Origin: Planctomycetota bacterium
Lineage (GTDB): Bacteria > Planctomycetota > Phycisphaerae > Phycisphaerales > UBA1924
DNA length: 64,000 bases
Direction of reading: 5' to 3'
Assembly: GCA_030950285.1 (NCBI GenBank)
Contig: JAUZRR010000012.1
Coordinates: 1-64,000, forward strand
The position numbers were made by a program, and so were the translations under genes. Positions 17,426 to 25,782 of this stretch are shown piece by piece (positions within the stretch are counted from its first letter, which is position 1; every line of letters starts with the position of its first letter). A model generated the notes under the pieces. It saw only the letters and a program-made list of their open reading frames with translations, searched no databases and was not told the origin of the DNA.

Positions 17426-20332
17426 ATGGCCAAGAAGAAGGCAGCAACCACCCGCCGGACCACCACCAAAGCCTCCAAGAAAACCACGCACAAAGCTGCA
17501 CCCCGACCGGCCAAGAAGACCGCGAGCAAGAAAGCGTCAAGCAAGGCTGGCTCCCGGAAAGCCGCGGCGAAGAAGGTCGCCAAGAAAGCAGCAGCGAAGC
17601 GTTCGACCGCGAGCAAGCCTTCGTCGGCCCGACGGCCCAAGCCCGGGAAGATGGTCTACTACTTCGGCGCCAAAGGCACCGAGGGCGACAGCTCGATGCG
17701 GGAACTCATCGGCGGCAAGGGCGGCAACCTCGCCGAGATGACGTCCATCGGCCTCCCCGTGCCCCCCGGGTTCACCATCACGACCGAGACCTGCGGCGCG
17801 TACTACCAGGCCGGCAAGCGCCTGCCCCACGGCCTGATGAACGAGGTCCACAAGCACGTCAGCACACTCCAAAAGGAAACCGGCAAGGTCTTCGGCGACA
17901 AGAAGAACCCGTTGCTGGTCAGCGTGCGTTCGGGCGCCGCGGTCTCGATGCCGGGGATGATGGACACCATCCTCAACCTCGGGCTCAACGACGAATCGGT
18001 CGAGGCGCTCGCCGAGGCAACCGGCAACCGCCGGTTTGCCTACGACGCGTACCGCCGGCTCTTGAACATGTTCGGTGACGTGGTGCTGGGTGTCGAGCAC
18101 CGGGCGTTCGAGGCGGCGTTCGACGGGCTCAAGCGTCGGCTCGGGGCCGCCGACGACACGGACGTGCCCGAGGCCGGCATCGTCGAGCTGTGCGAGCTGT
18201 ACAAAGACGTGATCAAGCGGCACTCCTCGCAGGACTTCCCGCAGAACCCGTTCAAGCAGCTCGAGCTGGCGATCGAGGCGGTGTTCCGCAGCTGGAACGC
18301 CGACCGCGCGATCACCTACCGCCGTCTGAGCGGGATCGCCGGCCTGATCGGGACCGCGGTCAACGTGCAGTCGATGGTCTTTGGCAACATGGGCGACGAC
18401 TCGGGCACCGGCGTGGCGTTCACCCGCGACCCGAGCACGGGCAAGAACATCTTCTACGGCGAGTTCCTGATCAACGCCCAGGGCGAGGACGTCGTCGCGG
18501 GCATCCGCACGCCCCAGCACGTCAGCGCGATGGCCAAGTGGAACAAGAAGGTCTACGACCAGCTGCTCAAGATCAAGACCAAGCTCGAGAAGCACTACCG
18601 CGAGATGCAGGATATCGAGTTCACGATCGAGCGGGGCACGCTCTACATGCTCCAAACGCGGTCGGGCAAACGGACCGGTGCCGCGGCGGTCAAGATCTCT
18701 TGCGACATGGTCAAGGAGCACCTGATCGACGAGAAGGAAGCGCTGCTGCGCATCCCGGCGGGCGACCTCACGCAGCTGCTCCTGCCCAGCTTTGACCCCA
18801 AAGCCAAGACGATCGCCACGGCGCTGACGACGGGGCTTCCCGCTTCGCCCGGCGCGGCGGTCGGCCGCCCGGCGTTTACCGCAGACGAAGCGGTCGAACG
18901 CGCCCACGCGGGCGAGAAGGTGATCCTGGTCCGCAAGGAGACCAGCCCCGAGGACGTGGACGGCATGCACTCGGCGGTCGGCATCCTGACCAGCACGGGA
19001 GGGATGACCAGCCACGCGGCGGTGGTCGCGCGCGGGTGGGGCAAGTGCTGCGTTGCGGGTGCCAGCGAGATCACCATCAACACCGAGAAGGGCACGTTTA
19101 CCGTCGCCGGGCAGGTGTTCGGACGGCAGGACACAATCTCGATCGACGGCACCAGCGGCGAGCTGTTCGCCGGGTCGATCTCGACGATCGAGCCCACGCT
19201 CTCGGGCGACTTTGCCAAGATCATGCGCTGGGCCGACAAGTACCGGACGATGGGCGTCCGCACCAACGCCGACTCGCCCGCCGACGCCAAGCGGGCGCGG
19301 GAGTTCGGCGCCCAGGGCATCGGGCTGACCCGCACCGAGCACATGTTCTTCGGCGACCAGCGGATCCGGATCATGCGCGAGATGATCCTCGCCGACTCGA
19401 TCGAGTCGCGAGAGGCGGCCCTCGAGAAGCTGCTCCCGATGCAACGCGAGGACTTCGTCGGCATCTTCCGGGCGATGAAGGGGCTGCCGGTGACGGTGCG
19501 GCTGCTCGATCCGCCGCTGCACGAGTTTCTGCCCCACGAAGCCAAAGCCCAGGAGGAGATGGCGGCGGTGATGCGGGTGCCGGTCAAGACGATCAAGGCC
19601 CGCGTGGCGATGCTGCACGAGTCGAACCCGATGCTCGGGCACCGCGGGTGCCGGCTGGCGGTGACGTATCCGGAGATCCTGCGGATGCAGGTGCGGGCGA
19701 TCGTCGAGGCGACCATCGAGTGTGCTGCCGAGCGGGTCAAGGCGTTGCCAGAGATCATGGTCCCGCTCGTGGGCACCCGGGCCGAGCTGGCGATGCTGCG
19801 GGCGCAGATCGAGGAGACGATGGCCGAGGTCAAGGCCGAGATGGAATATAAGAGTCGTCTGGATATTAAGATCGGGACGATGATCGAGATCCCGCGTGCG
19901 GCACTCACCGCCGATGAGGTCGCCGAGGTCGCCGATTTCTTCAGCTTCGGCACCAACGACCTGACCCAACTGACGTTCGGCTATTCGCGCGATGACATCA
20001 ACACGTTCCTGCCCGACTACCTCAAGCAGGGGCTGCTGCCGATCGACCCGTTCCAGTCGCTGGATATCACGGGTGTGGGACAGCTCGTCGAGATGGGCAC
20101 CGCCAAGGGACGGGCAACCAAGCCCGAGCTCAAGGTCGGCATCTGCGGCGAGCACGGCGGGGACCCGGCGAGCGTCCACTTCTGCCACGCGATCGGGCTT
20201 GACTATGTCAGTTGTTCGCCGTTTCGCGTGCCGATCGCCAGACTTGCGGCGGCCCAAGCGGCGATCAGGGGTGAGCGTGGGGGGGGTGATGGGGGTGATG
20301 GGGGTGATGGGAGTGATGGGGGTGGGGCGTAG
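17426..20332 (+). CDS. ppdK: Pyruvate, phosphate dikinase with histone-H1-like N-terminal tail
   Basis: The enzyme interconverts ATP + Pi + pyruvate with AMP + PPi + phosphoenolpyruvate. The catalytic core starts at about residue 75 (KMVYYFGAKGTEGDSSMRELIGGKGGNLAEM) and continues through the ATP-grasp domain (ESVEALAEATGNRRFAYDAY), the phospho-His domain (TGGMTSHAAVVARG, His near 530) and the PEP/pyruvate barrel (LTRTEHMFF, IMVPLVGTRAEL, FSFGTNDLTQ). At 968 residues it is longer than the usual 870-900. The extra length is a 70-residue Lys/Ala-rich N-terminus (MAKKKAATTRRTTTK, SKKASSKAGSRKAAAKK) like an H1 or AlgP tail, and a Gly/Asp-rich C-terminus from a 9-nt tandem repeat. Start ATG 17426 is preceded by GAGGAGATCGACCGATC. 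Position in carbon metabolism (glycolytic or gluconeogenic) cannot be told. Confidence 0.93.
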   Translation: MAKKKAATTRRTTTKASKKTTHKAAPRPAKKTASKKASSKAGSRKAAAKKVAKKAAAKRSTASKPSSARRPKPGKMVYYFGAKGTEGDSSMRELIGGKGGNLAEMTSIGLPVPPGFTITTETCGAYYQAGKRLPHGLMNEVHKHVSTLQKETGKVFGDKKNPLLVSVRSGAAVSMPGMMDTILNLGLNDESVEALAEATGNRRFAYDAYRRLLNMFGDVVLGVEHRAFEAAFDGLKRRLGAADDTDVPEAGIVELCELYKDVIKRHSSQDFPQNPFKQLELAIEAVFRSWNADRAITYRRLSGIAGLIGTAVNVQSMVFGNMGDDSGTGVAFTRDPSTGKNIFYGEFLINAQGEDVVAGIRTPQHVSAMAKWNKKVYDQLLKIKTKLEKHYREMQDIEFTIERGTLYMLQTRSGKRTGAAAVKISCDMVKEHLIDEKEALLRIPAGDLTQLLLPSFDPKAKTIATALTTGLPASPGAAVGRPAFTADEAVERAHAGEKVILVRKETSPEDVDGMHSAVGILTSTGGMTSHAAVVARGWGKCCVAGASEITINTEKGTFTVAGQVFGRQDTISIDGTSGELFAGSISTIEPTLSGDFAKIMRWADKYRTMGVRTNADSPADAKRAREFGAQGIGLTRTEHMFFGDQRIRIMREMILADSIESREAALEKLLPMQREDFVGIFRAMKGLPVTVRLLDPPLHEFLPHEAKAQEEMAAVMRVPVKTIKARVAMLHESNPMLGHRGCRLAVTYPEILRMQVRAIVEATIECAAERVKALPEIMVPLVGTRAELAMLRAQIEETMAEVKAEMEYKSRLDIKIGTMIEIPRAALTADEVAEVADFFSFGTNDLTQLTFGYSRDDINTFLPDYLKQGLLPIDPFQSLDITGVGQLVEMGTAKGRATKPELKVGICGEHGGDPASVHFCHAIGLDYVSCSPFRVPIARLAAAQAAIRGERGGGDGGDGGDGSDGGGA
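20278..20329 (+). repeat. 9-nt tandem repeat GGGGGTGAT at the end of the PPDK gene
   Basis: About five units of GGGGGTGAT (one with GGGAGTGAT) encode the Gly-Gly-Asp tail of PPDK just before its stop. The run of G tracts could also fold as a G-quadruplex in DNA or mRNA. Confidence 0.8.
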
Positions 20333-20640
20333 GCGGAAAGCCGGCACACAGAGGACAAATGGCAAAGAGCAAATGGCAAAGCAGGAGTGTCTGTTCCTGC
20401 TTTGCTCTTTGGTGCGGTCATGGCCACGCAAGGCCGTGGCCATACCACCCGCCTCCGAACGTGGCGGGGTGACACCAGGAACCTCTGATTGTGCCACCGA
20501 GATCGGCTCGGCGATCTCGGTGTTCTGATCCCGAGCGGCCGGAGGCACCGAGGGGCGTCTCAAAGCAGGCGCGCCTCGGCGGTGCGGGCGGTGCGGGCGG
20601 TGCGGCGGGGGCCGCCGACAGGGCCACGGGTGTTGTCCCC

Positions 20641-20850
20641 GGTGCCGCGACGGTGAACGGCGGGCGTGCGTGTGCCACCGCCGGCTTCCACGCCTCGGCC
20701 GACACCCTCGTCGACAACGGCCGCGACCTCATCGCCGCCGTCAAAGCGTTCGCCGAAGCGAGCAACGACCCCGGGGTGTATGCGCGCGCCAATGTCCCCC
20801 CGCCGGGCACCCCGACCCGCTTCCGCGTCGCGCTGCGGAGCCCCCCCCCC
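20641..20850 (+). pseudogene. Fragment of a small hypothetical protein gene
   Basis: In one forward frame the translation reads FHASADTLVDNGRDLIAAV, KAFAEASNDPGVYARANV and PPPGTPTRFRVAL. It is a helix-forming segment followed by the NDPxVY...PPP junction that, as I recall, precedes a fibronectin-type domain in small planctomycete proteins. There is no convincing start, and the frame runs straight into an 11-C run and CA repeat, so the expected downstream domain is missing. I read it as a truncated relic; recognition rests on memory of the family only. Confidence 0.4.
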
Positions 20851-20920
20851 CACCACCCACACACACACACCACCGGCCAAAGCGGGGCGACATGCATATC
20901 GCGGCGTGAGGCCGGACAAT

Positions 20921-20989
20921 GGAAGGATGAAGGCGGAAGGATGAACCGGAGAGGAACGCTCTGGTTCATCCTTCACCCTTCATCCTTCC
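20921..20989. repeat. Long hairpin repeat with 27-nt arms (GGAAGGATGAA type)
   Basis: Left arm 20921-20947 begins GGAAGGATGAAGG; right arm 20963-20989 is its reverse complement at 25 of 27 positions. The 15-nt loop holds a further AGAG...CTCT pairing. After the right arm the CATCCTTC motif continues in tandem to about 21012. It lies 20-110 bp before the ClC start. It could be a miniature mobile element or a structured leader; no T-run marks it as a simple terminator. Confidence 0.7.
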
Positions 20990-21031
20990 ATCCTTCACCC
21001 TTCATCCTTCCCGCATAGAGTCCTCCCGCCC

Positions 21032-22873
21032 ATGCTCAACCCCCAACGCTTGTTTGAGAGACTCAGCGCCCTGGTCCAGCGCCTCGGCTTCCGCGCCGAG
21101 TGGTACCTGGTCTTCCTGGCCGCCGTCATCGGCACCCTCACCGGGTTCGGGGCCGTCGGGTTTACCAAGGGGCTGGCCGCCTTCGAGCACTTCGTCGTCG
21201 GGCTCAGCCGGGGGAACATGGTGATCGGGCTGCTGGCGTTGCCCGTGGTCGGGATGTTCCTGGCGGGGGTCCTCATCGTCAACTTCGCCCCAGACGCCAA
21301 AGGCCACGGCGTGCCCCAGGTGCTCAAAGCCCTCATCAGCAAGGGCGGGGTCATCAAGGCCCGCATCGGGGCGGTCAAGGTCGTCGCGTCCATCCTCACC
21401 GTCGGGTCGGGCGGCTCGGCGGGGACCGAGGGGCCCATCGTCCAGATCGGGGCGGTCATCGGGTCGGTCGGCGGGCAGTGGCTCAGGATCAGCCGTGAGC
21501 ACATGCAGACGCTCGTCGGCTGCGGGGCGGCCGCGGGCATCTCGAGCGTCTTCAACGCCCCCATCGCCGGGGTGTTCTTTGTCCTCGAGATCCTGCTCCG
21601 CGACTTCTCGCTGAAGACCTTTACGCCCATCGTCGTCGCGTCGGTCTTCTCGGCGGTCGCCACCCAACGCCTGCTCGGTGAGAACACCGCGATCTTCACC
21701 GTGGACATGAACATTCACGACTACCAGTTCGTCTGGGTCGAGCTGCCCAGCTACATCCTGCTCGGGGCGGTGTGCGGCCTGGTCGCGGTCTGGTTCAACA
21801 AACTGCTCCACAAGGGCGAAGACCTCTACGACGCGTGGAAGGTTCCCGCGCTCATCAAGACCGTCTCCGGCGGCGTCGGCGTCGGGCTGCTCGGGCTGGG
21901 CTTTGTCCTTCTCGAGCGGAACTTCTTCGCCGACCTGCTCGGGCACGGCGAGGTCCCCGCGTTCTACGGCAACGGGTACTCGACCATCCACCTGCTGCTC
22001 GACCCCAACGCCTACCACCTCGAGAGCGGCACCCAGGCGATGCTCCTGATGACGGTCCTGCTCATCGGGCTCGTGCTGCTCAAGGGTGTCGCGACAACCT
22101 TCACCCTCGCCTCGGGCGGTTCGGGCGGCGTCTTCGCGCCGAGCCTCTTCCTGGGCGCGACCACCGGGGCCGCGCTCGGCCAGCTGCTCGAATCGATGGG
22201 ACTCATCCCCGCCGGCTCGACCCCGGCGTCGTACGCGCTGGTCGGGATGGCGGCCGTGGTCGCCGGCGCGACCCACGCCCCGCTGACGGCGATCCTTATC
22301 CTCTTTGAGATGACCCGCAACATCTACGTCGTGCTGCCGATCATGCTCGCGGCGGTCATCGCGACCGCCGTCGCCCAGATCATCGAACGCGATTCGATCT
22401 ACACCTTCGGCCTGCGGCGGGCGGGGTTCACCATCGGCGGCGCCCGCGACCTGACGGTGATGCGCCGCGTGCCGGTCGCGGCGTGCTCGCTCGCCCCGCT
22501 GCCCCCCGAGCCGATCTTCGCGTCCGACCCCTTGAGCAAACTCATCACGCTGCACGCCCACCACCACGTGCCCGACTTTGTCGTCGTCGAGCAGGACTCG
22601 GGCAAGTACATCGGGATGGTCACCAGCGCCGACATCCGCACCGCACTTATCGACCGCGAGGCGATCCCGCTCTTGCTGGTCGCTGAGGTGATGCGGACCG
22701 ACCTGCCCACGGTCCACCGCGACGAGACGCTGGACACCGTCATGGACAAGTTCGCACGGCACGACGTGGCCAGCCTGGCGGTGGTCAGCCCGATCGACGA
22801 GCACCTGCCGATGGCGATCCTGACAAGGGCGAAGGTGATGCAGCGGTACAAAGAGGCGCTCGAGGATTCGTAG
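21032..22873 (+). CDS. ClC-type chloride channel/antiporter with C-terminal CBS pair
   Basis: The 613-residue membrane protein contains GSGGSAGTEGPIVQIGA at about 125-141, the GxEGP selectivity motif with its gating Glu, and ATTFTLASGGSGGVFAPSLFLGA near 355, the second chloride-binding signature. About ten hydrophobic segments fill residues 20-455. The final 140 residues form a CBS pair (EPIFASDPLSKLITLHAHHHVPDF; VAEVMRTDLPTVHRDETLDTVMDKF), which in this family binds nucleotides and controls gating. Whether it is a channel or a Cl-/H+ exchanger is not decided. Start MLNPQRLFERLSALVQ; the upstream 100 bp hold a strong hairpin that may affect expression. Monocistronic. Confidence 0.92.
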   Translation: MLNPQRLFERLSALVQRLGFRAEWYLVFLAAVIGTLTGFGAVGFTKGLAAFEHFVVGLSRGNMVIGLLALPVVGMFLAGVLIVNFAPDAKGHGVPQVLKALISKGGVIKARIGAVKVVASILTVGSGGSAGTEGPIVQIGAVIGSVGGQWLRISREHMQTLVGCGAAAGISSVFNAPIAGVFFVLEILLRDFSLKTFTPIVVASVFSAVATQRLLGENTAIFTVDMNIHDYQFVWVELPSYILLGAVCGLVAVWFNKLLHKGEDLYDAWKVPALIKTVSGGVGVGLLGLGFVLLERNFFADLLGHGEVPAFYGNGYSTIHLLLDPNAYHLESGTQAMLLMTVLLIGLVLLKGVATTFTLASGGSGGVFAPSLFLGATTGAALGQLLESMGLIPAGSTPASYALVGMAAVVAGATHAPLTAILILFEMTRNIYVVLPIMLAAVIATAVAQIIERDSIYTFGLRRAGFTIGGARDLTVMRRVPVAACSLAPLPPEPIFASDPLSKLITLHAHHHVPDFVVVEQDSGKYIGMVTSADIRTALIDREAIPLLLVAEVMRTDLPTVHRDETLDTVMDKFARHDVASLAVVSPIDEHLPMAILTRAKVMQRYKEALEDS

Positions 22874-22999
22874 CCTCTCGCCGCTCCGGCGTCAGAGTTC
22901 GACCGTCGCGGTCAGATCTGGCCACAGCCAGTCGGCACCCATCAGGACATAACTTTGCAACCAAGACAATCGAACCGGGTGGGATGCGAATAATACTCC

Positions 23000-23461
23000 A
23001 TGGGCTCCACAACCCTCCTCATCATCCTGTTCGTCGTCGGCCTGGACGTTGTCATCGTGCCGTTGGTCCTCGTCGCGGTGGTCCGCAGCAACTGGTCGCC
23101 GCTGGTGGCAAAGCACCCGGCGGTCCCACCCGCTGCCGACGCGGTCGGCCGCAACTTCCAGTCCTACAAGATCGGGCTGTTCAATCTAGGATACATGATC
23201 CACACCACAGTTGACGACCTGCACCTCCACCTCTTCCCCGCAAAGTTTGGACGCATGATCGGCATGAAGCCCGTGAGCATCCCCTGGGAAGAAATCACCC
23301 CTGTCAAACGGCGCGGCAAGAAGTACGCCGAGGTGAAGATCGGAACAAACACCGTCCTCGGCCCGCGTTGGGCGCTCGAGCTGGCGTTTGCCGATCATCC
23401 AAGCGATCCGAACCCCGACGAGCCAACCCCCGACCACCCAAACCGGGACTCTGATGTATGA
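23000..23461 (+). CDS. Hypothetical membrane-anchored protein
   Basis: The 153-residue product starts with one strongly hydrophobic segment (TTLLIILFVVGLDVVIVPLV, residues about 4-28). A soluble part follows (MIHTTVDDLHLHLFPAKFG, IPWEEITPVKRRGKKYAEV) resembling the short beta-rich domain of small PH-like membrane proteins. The C-terminus is Pro/Asp-rich (PSDPNPDEPTPDHP). I do not recognise a named family. The lipoprotein gene follows 31 bp downstream, so the two may be cotranscribed. Confidence 0.65.
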   Translation: MGSTTLLIILFVVGLDVVIVPLVLVAVVRSNWSPLVAKHPAVPPAADAVGRNFQSYKIGLFNLGYMIHTTVDDLHLHLFPAKFGRMIGMKPVSIPWEEITPVKRRGKKYAEVKIGTNTVLGPRWALELAFADHPSDPNPDEPTPDHPNRDSDV

Positions 23462-23492
23462 CCGCAGCCGTGCGTCGGGTAGACTCGACCCC

Positions 23493-24113
23493 ATGCGATA
23501 CATAACAACAACCGCAGCGATGGTGGCAGCACTCCTCAGCGTGATCGGCTGTGGGCCGAGCGTGTGGGAACGGTCGTTCGCCTACGAACCGGGGAGAGCG
23601 CCGCCGTCGTCTTTGTCCGCGTCGCGGGCTGACAGGGTGGTCGTGCGCAACGTGCCTTGGGGGCGTGTCGGCCCCGCGCTCAAAGCCGAACAGCAGCATG
23701 TTGTCGAGAGCGACAAGCACCGCAACGACTGGCCCGCCGGCCCAGCGCGGGCGTCCGAGCTTGCGCTCTTGCAAGAGTTGCAGCTGCCGATCGCAGCCGA
23801 TGACGCCGAGCTGATCGGGCGTTCGCGCTTTCGGACAACACAGCCGCCCAACCCCAACGCCGACGGGCTGCGCCGGTTTGCAGCGGGGCTTGGTGCCGAC
23901 TATGTGATCTGGTCAAGCCGGGTGCTGGGCAAGGTGGACACCATCAAACACGAAGCGGTCCGGACCGAACGCTGGCGGTCGGACCGGGTGTGGAACGACA
24001 ATCGCAAACGGTATGAGTACGTGCGCAGGTGGGAGCCGGAGACGACCTGGGTGCCGGTGGTTGTGAAACGGGATGAGGTGTGGTGGGTGGTGTTTTATGT
24101 CCGACAAAGATAG
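23493..24113 (+). CDS. Hypothetical lipoprotein
   Basis: From ATG 23493 the product has 206 residues with a lipoprotein signal: MRY, hydrophobic TTTAAMVAALLSVIG and Cys (lipobox SVIGC) at about residue 19. The mature part includes RFAAGLGADYVIWSSRVLGK, a layout seen in small periplasmic proteins, and a Trp/Arg-rich end (RRWEPETTWVPVVVKRDEV). No family is recognised. The frame is open further upstream to 23388, but the lipobox fixes the start. Probably membrane-anchored in the periplasm. Confidence 0.7.
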   Translation: MRYITTTAAMVAALLSVIGCGPSVWERSFAYEPGRAPPSSLSASRADRVVVRNVPWGRVGPALKAEQQHVVESDKHRNDWPAGPARASELALLQELQLPIAADDAELIGRSRFRTTQPPNPNADGLRRFAAGLGADYVIWSSRVLGKVDTIKHEAVRTERWRSDRVWNDNRKRYEYVRRWEPETTWVPVVVKRDEVWWVVFYVRQR

Positions 24114-24201
24114 TCTGCCGGCGAAGAGACCTCCTGCGTTCCTACGAGCCCTGTGCGCGAGCACAGGTTCAGATGCCGGGCATGGCCTGCCTCTCTCATA
24201 C

Positions 24202-24224
24202 GCCCGAGCTTGCGCTCGGGGCTC
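24202..24224 (+). repeat. Palindromic element, variant copy
   Basis: Same 23-nt length, CTTGCG core and GGGGCTC end as the copies at 13834, but the arms are CCCGAG / CTCGGG instead of CCCTCG / CGAGGG. Both arms changed together and still pair, pointing to a conserved structure. Confidence 0.7.
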
Positions 24225-24302
24225 GTTGTGTGATGACACCTCTTTCGCATATTATAATATATGCCTACGCACCGCCGCGCTTGCAAGGTACATCAAGCAC
24301 AC

Positions 24303-25745
24303 TCAGTCTTCGTCCAGCGTCTTCTTCCGCCGCAGCACATGGTGATAATGTTGGGCAAAGCGGTGGGCCTCGTCGCGTATCGACTGGCACAGCCGCAGCC
24401 CCGCGTTGTTTCGGCTCAGGCGGATCGGCTCGCCGCGCTCCTGCACATAGAGCAGCTCCTCTTTCTTGGCGATACTTATCACCATCGGCGGGCGCACGTC
24501 GAGCTGGTCGAACGCCTCGAGCGCCGCGTGCAGCTGTCCGAGCCCGCCGTCGATGAGGATGACGTCGGGATAGAGCTCGTGCCCCTCACCGGCATCCCGA
24601 TACCGGCGGCTCACCACCTCGCGAATACTCGCGTAGTCGTCGTTGCCGCCCTCGACACTCTTGATGCGGTAGCGGCGGTACTCGTTCTTGAACGGCTTGC
24701 CGTCGACGAAGCACACCTTGCTGCCGACGGTCTCACCGCCTTGCAGGTGGGCGATGTCAATGCCTTCGAGACACCGGATCGGCGCGTCGAGCCCGAGTGT
24801 TTTCTGCAAACTCCGCAAACCTTTCGCCGGATCGACATACCCGATCTCGGTCTCGGGCTGCCAGAGCTCGGAACGTTTGGATCGTTCGTCGAGTTTCTCG
24901 ATAGCGCGGACCTGATCGCGCAACGCCGCGGCACGCTCGAAGTTCAGGTCTTTGGCCGCGTCCTGCATTTCCTCGCGCATCTCGCGGAGCACGACACTCC
25001 GCTTCGACCCGAGGAATCGCACAAAGTGTTCGATGTCCTCGCGGTAGGCGTCCTTGCTGATCTTGTCGGCGCAGGGGCCGGTACACTGGCCGATCGCGTA
25101 CAAAAGACACGGCCGAAAGGACTTGTTTTTCGGGTCGCCGTCGATGATGTCGAGCTTGCAGGTGCGGAACCTGAAGACCCGCTGGAGCACCTGCACCGCC
25201 TCGCGGAGCGCCCCGGCGTTCACAAAGGGGCCGAAGACGCGGGCCCCTTTCATCTCCGGCGCGATGCTGCCGTCATCGCCCTGCCCCGTCGGGTTGCGGG
25301 TGACAAAGACGCGCGGGAAATCTTCGCGCTGTGTAACCACAAGGTAAGGAAAGGTCTTGTCGTCCATGAGCCGAACGTTGAAGCGGGGCTTGATATCTTT
25401 GATCAGCCGGTTCTCCGCGAGCAGTGCCTCCCACTCGCCCTCGCAGACCAGGTGCTCGAAGTCGTGCACGACATCAAGCAACGGCTGCTTTTTTGGCCCA
25501 AGGTCGGCCGAGGGCACGAAATAACTCGCCACCCGATCGGGCAGCCGCACCGCTTTGCCGACGTAGATCACCACGCCCTTGTGGTCTTTCATCAGATAGA
25601 CGCCGGGCTTGTCGGGCAGGTTACGGGCTTTTTCCGAGAGTCGCGCGAGCCGCGCAGCCCGGGACTCAGCACCCCATGGAGGCGGCGCATCCGCGGGCGC
25701 AAAACCATCGGCATCGGTGGGCTGGGGGATTGGGTCGTCAGGCAC
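24303..25745 (-). CDS. uvrC: Excinuclease ABC subunit C lacking the C-terminal HhH domain
   Basis: The 480-residue protein has all but the last part of UvrC. The GIY-YIG nuclease lies at about 45-125 (DKPGVYLMKDHKGVVIYVGK). The four-Cys cluster is FRTC...RPC...QC..PC, and the UVR helix pair reads REMREEMQDAAKDLNFERAA. The RNase-H-like second nuclease carries its acidic and His residues (EGIDIAHLQG, VILIDGGLGQL, DEAHRFAQHYHH). It stops after HHVLRRKKTLDED, where E. coli UvrC (610 aa) goes on into a helix-hairpin-helix DNA-binding pair. The 190 bp after the stop hold no remnant of it. Incision on both sides of a lesion should still be possible by domain content. Start MPDDPIPQ; an earlier start is not needed. 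Confidence 0.88.
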   Translation of the reverse strand: MPDDPIPQPTDADGFAPADAPPPWGAESRAARLARLSEKARNLPDKPGVYLMKDHKGVVIYVGKAVRLPDRVASYFVPSADLGPKKQPLLDVVHDFEHLVCEGEWEALLAENRLIKDIKPRFNVRLMDDKTFPYLVVTQREDFPRVFVTRNPTGQGDDGSIAPEMKGARVFGPFVNAGALREAVQVLQRVFRFRTCKLDIIDGDPKNKSFRPCLLYAIGQCTGPCADKISKDAYREDIEHFVRFLGSKRSVVLREMREEMQDAAKDLNFERAAALRDQVRAIEKLDERSKRSELWQPETEIGYVDPAKGLRSLQKTLGLDAPIRCLEGIDIAHLQGGETVGSKVCFVDGKPFKNEYRRYRIKSVEGGNDDYASIREVVSRRYRDAGEGHELYPDVILIDGGLGQLHAALEAFDQLDVRPPMVISIAKKEELLYVQERGEPIRLSRNNAGLRLCQSIRDEAHRFAQHYHHVLRRKKTLDED

Positions 25746-25782
25746 GGGAAACGGTAGGCCGCCGGCGGTCGGTCACGGCACC

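Larger units (their letters stand above)
20333..21031. other. 699-bp stretch without an intact gene
   Basis: The first 300 bp contain short inverted repeats (GGCACACAGAGG region, CCACGCAAGGCCGTGG, CGAGATCGGCTCGGCGATCTCG) and GGTGCGGGC repeats. From about 20640 to 20850 a decayed coding remnant is visible. It is followed by an 11-C run with a CA microsatellite (20841-20871) and a strong hairpin (20921-20989). I see no intact start, RBS and stop combination. Confidence 0.6.

Noticed and set aside
17537-20563. A long open frame of about 1000 codons on the minus strand opposite PPDK
   Set aside because: It is His/Arg/Asp-rich shadow translation caused by high GC; the plus-strand frame is a full PPDK.
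21002-22804. Minus-strand frame of 600 codons opposite the ClC gene
   Set aside because: Shadow frame without any recognisable motif; the plus strand encodes a full ClC protein.
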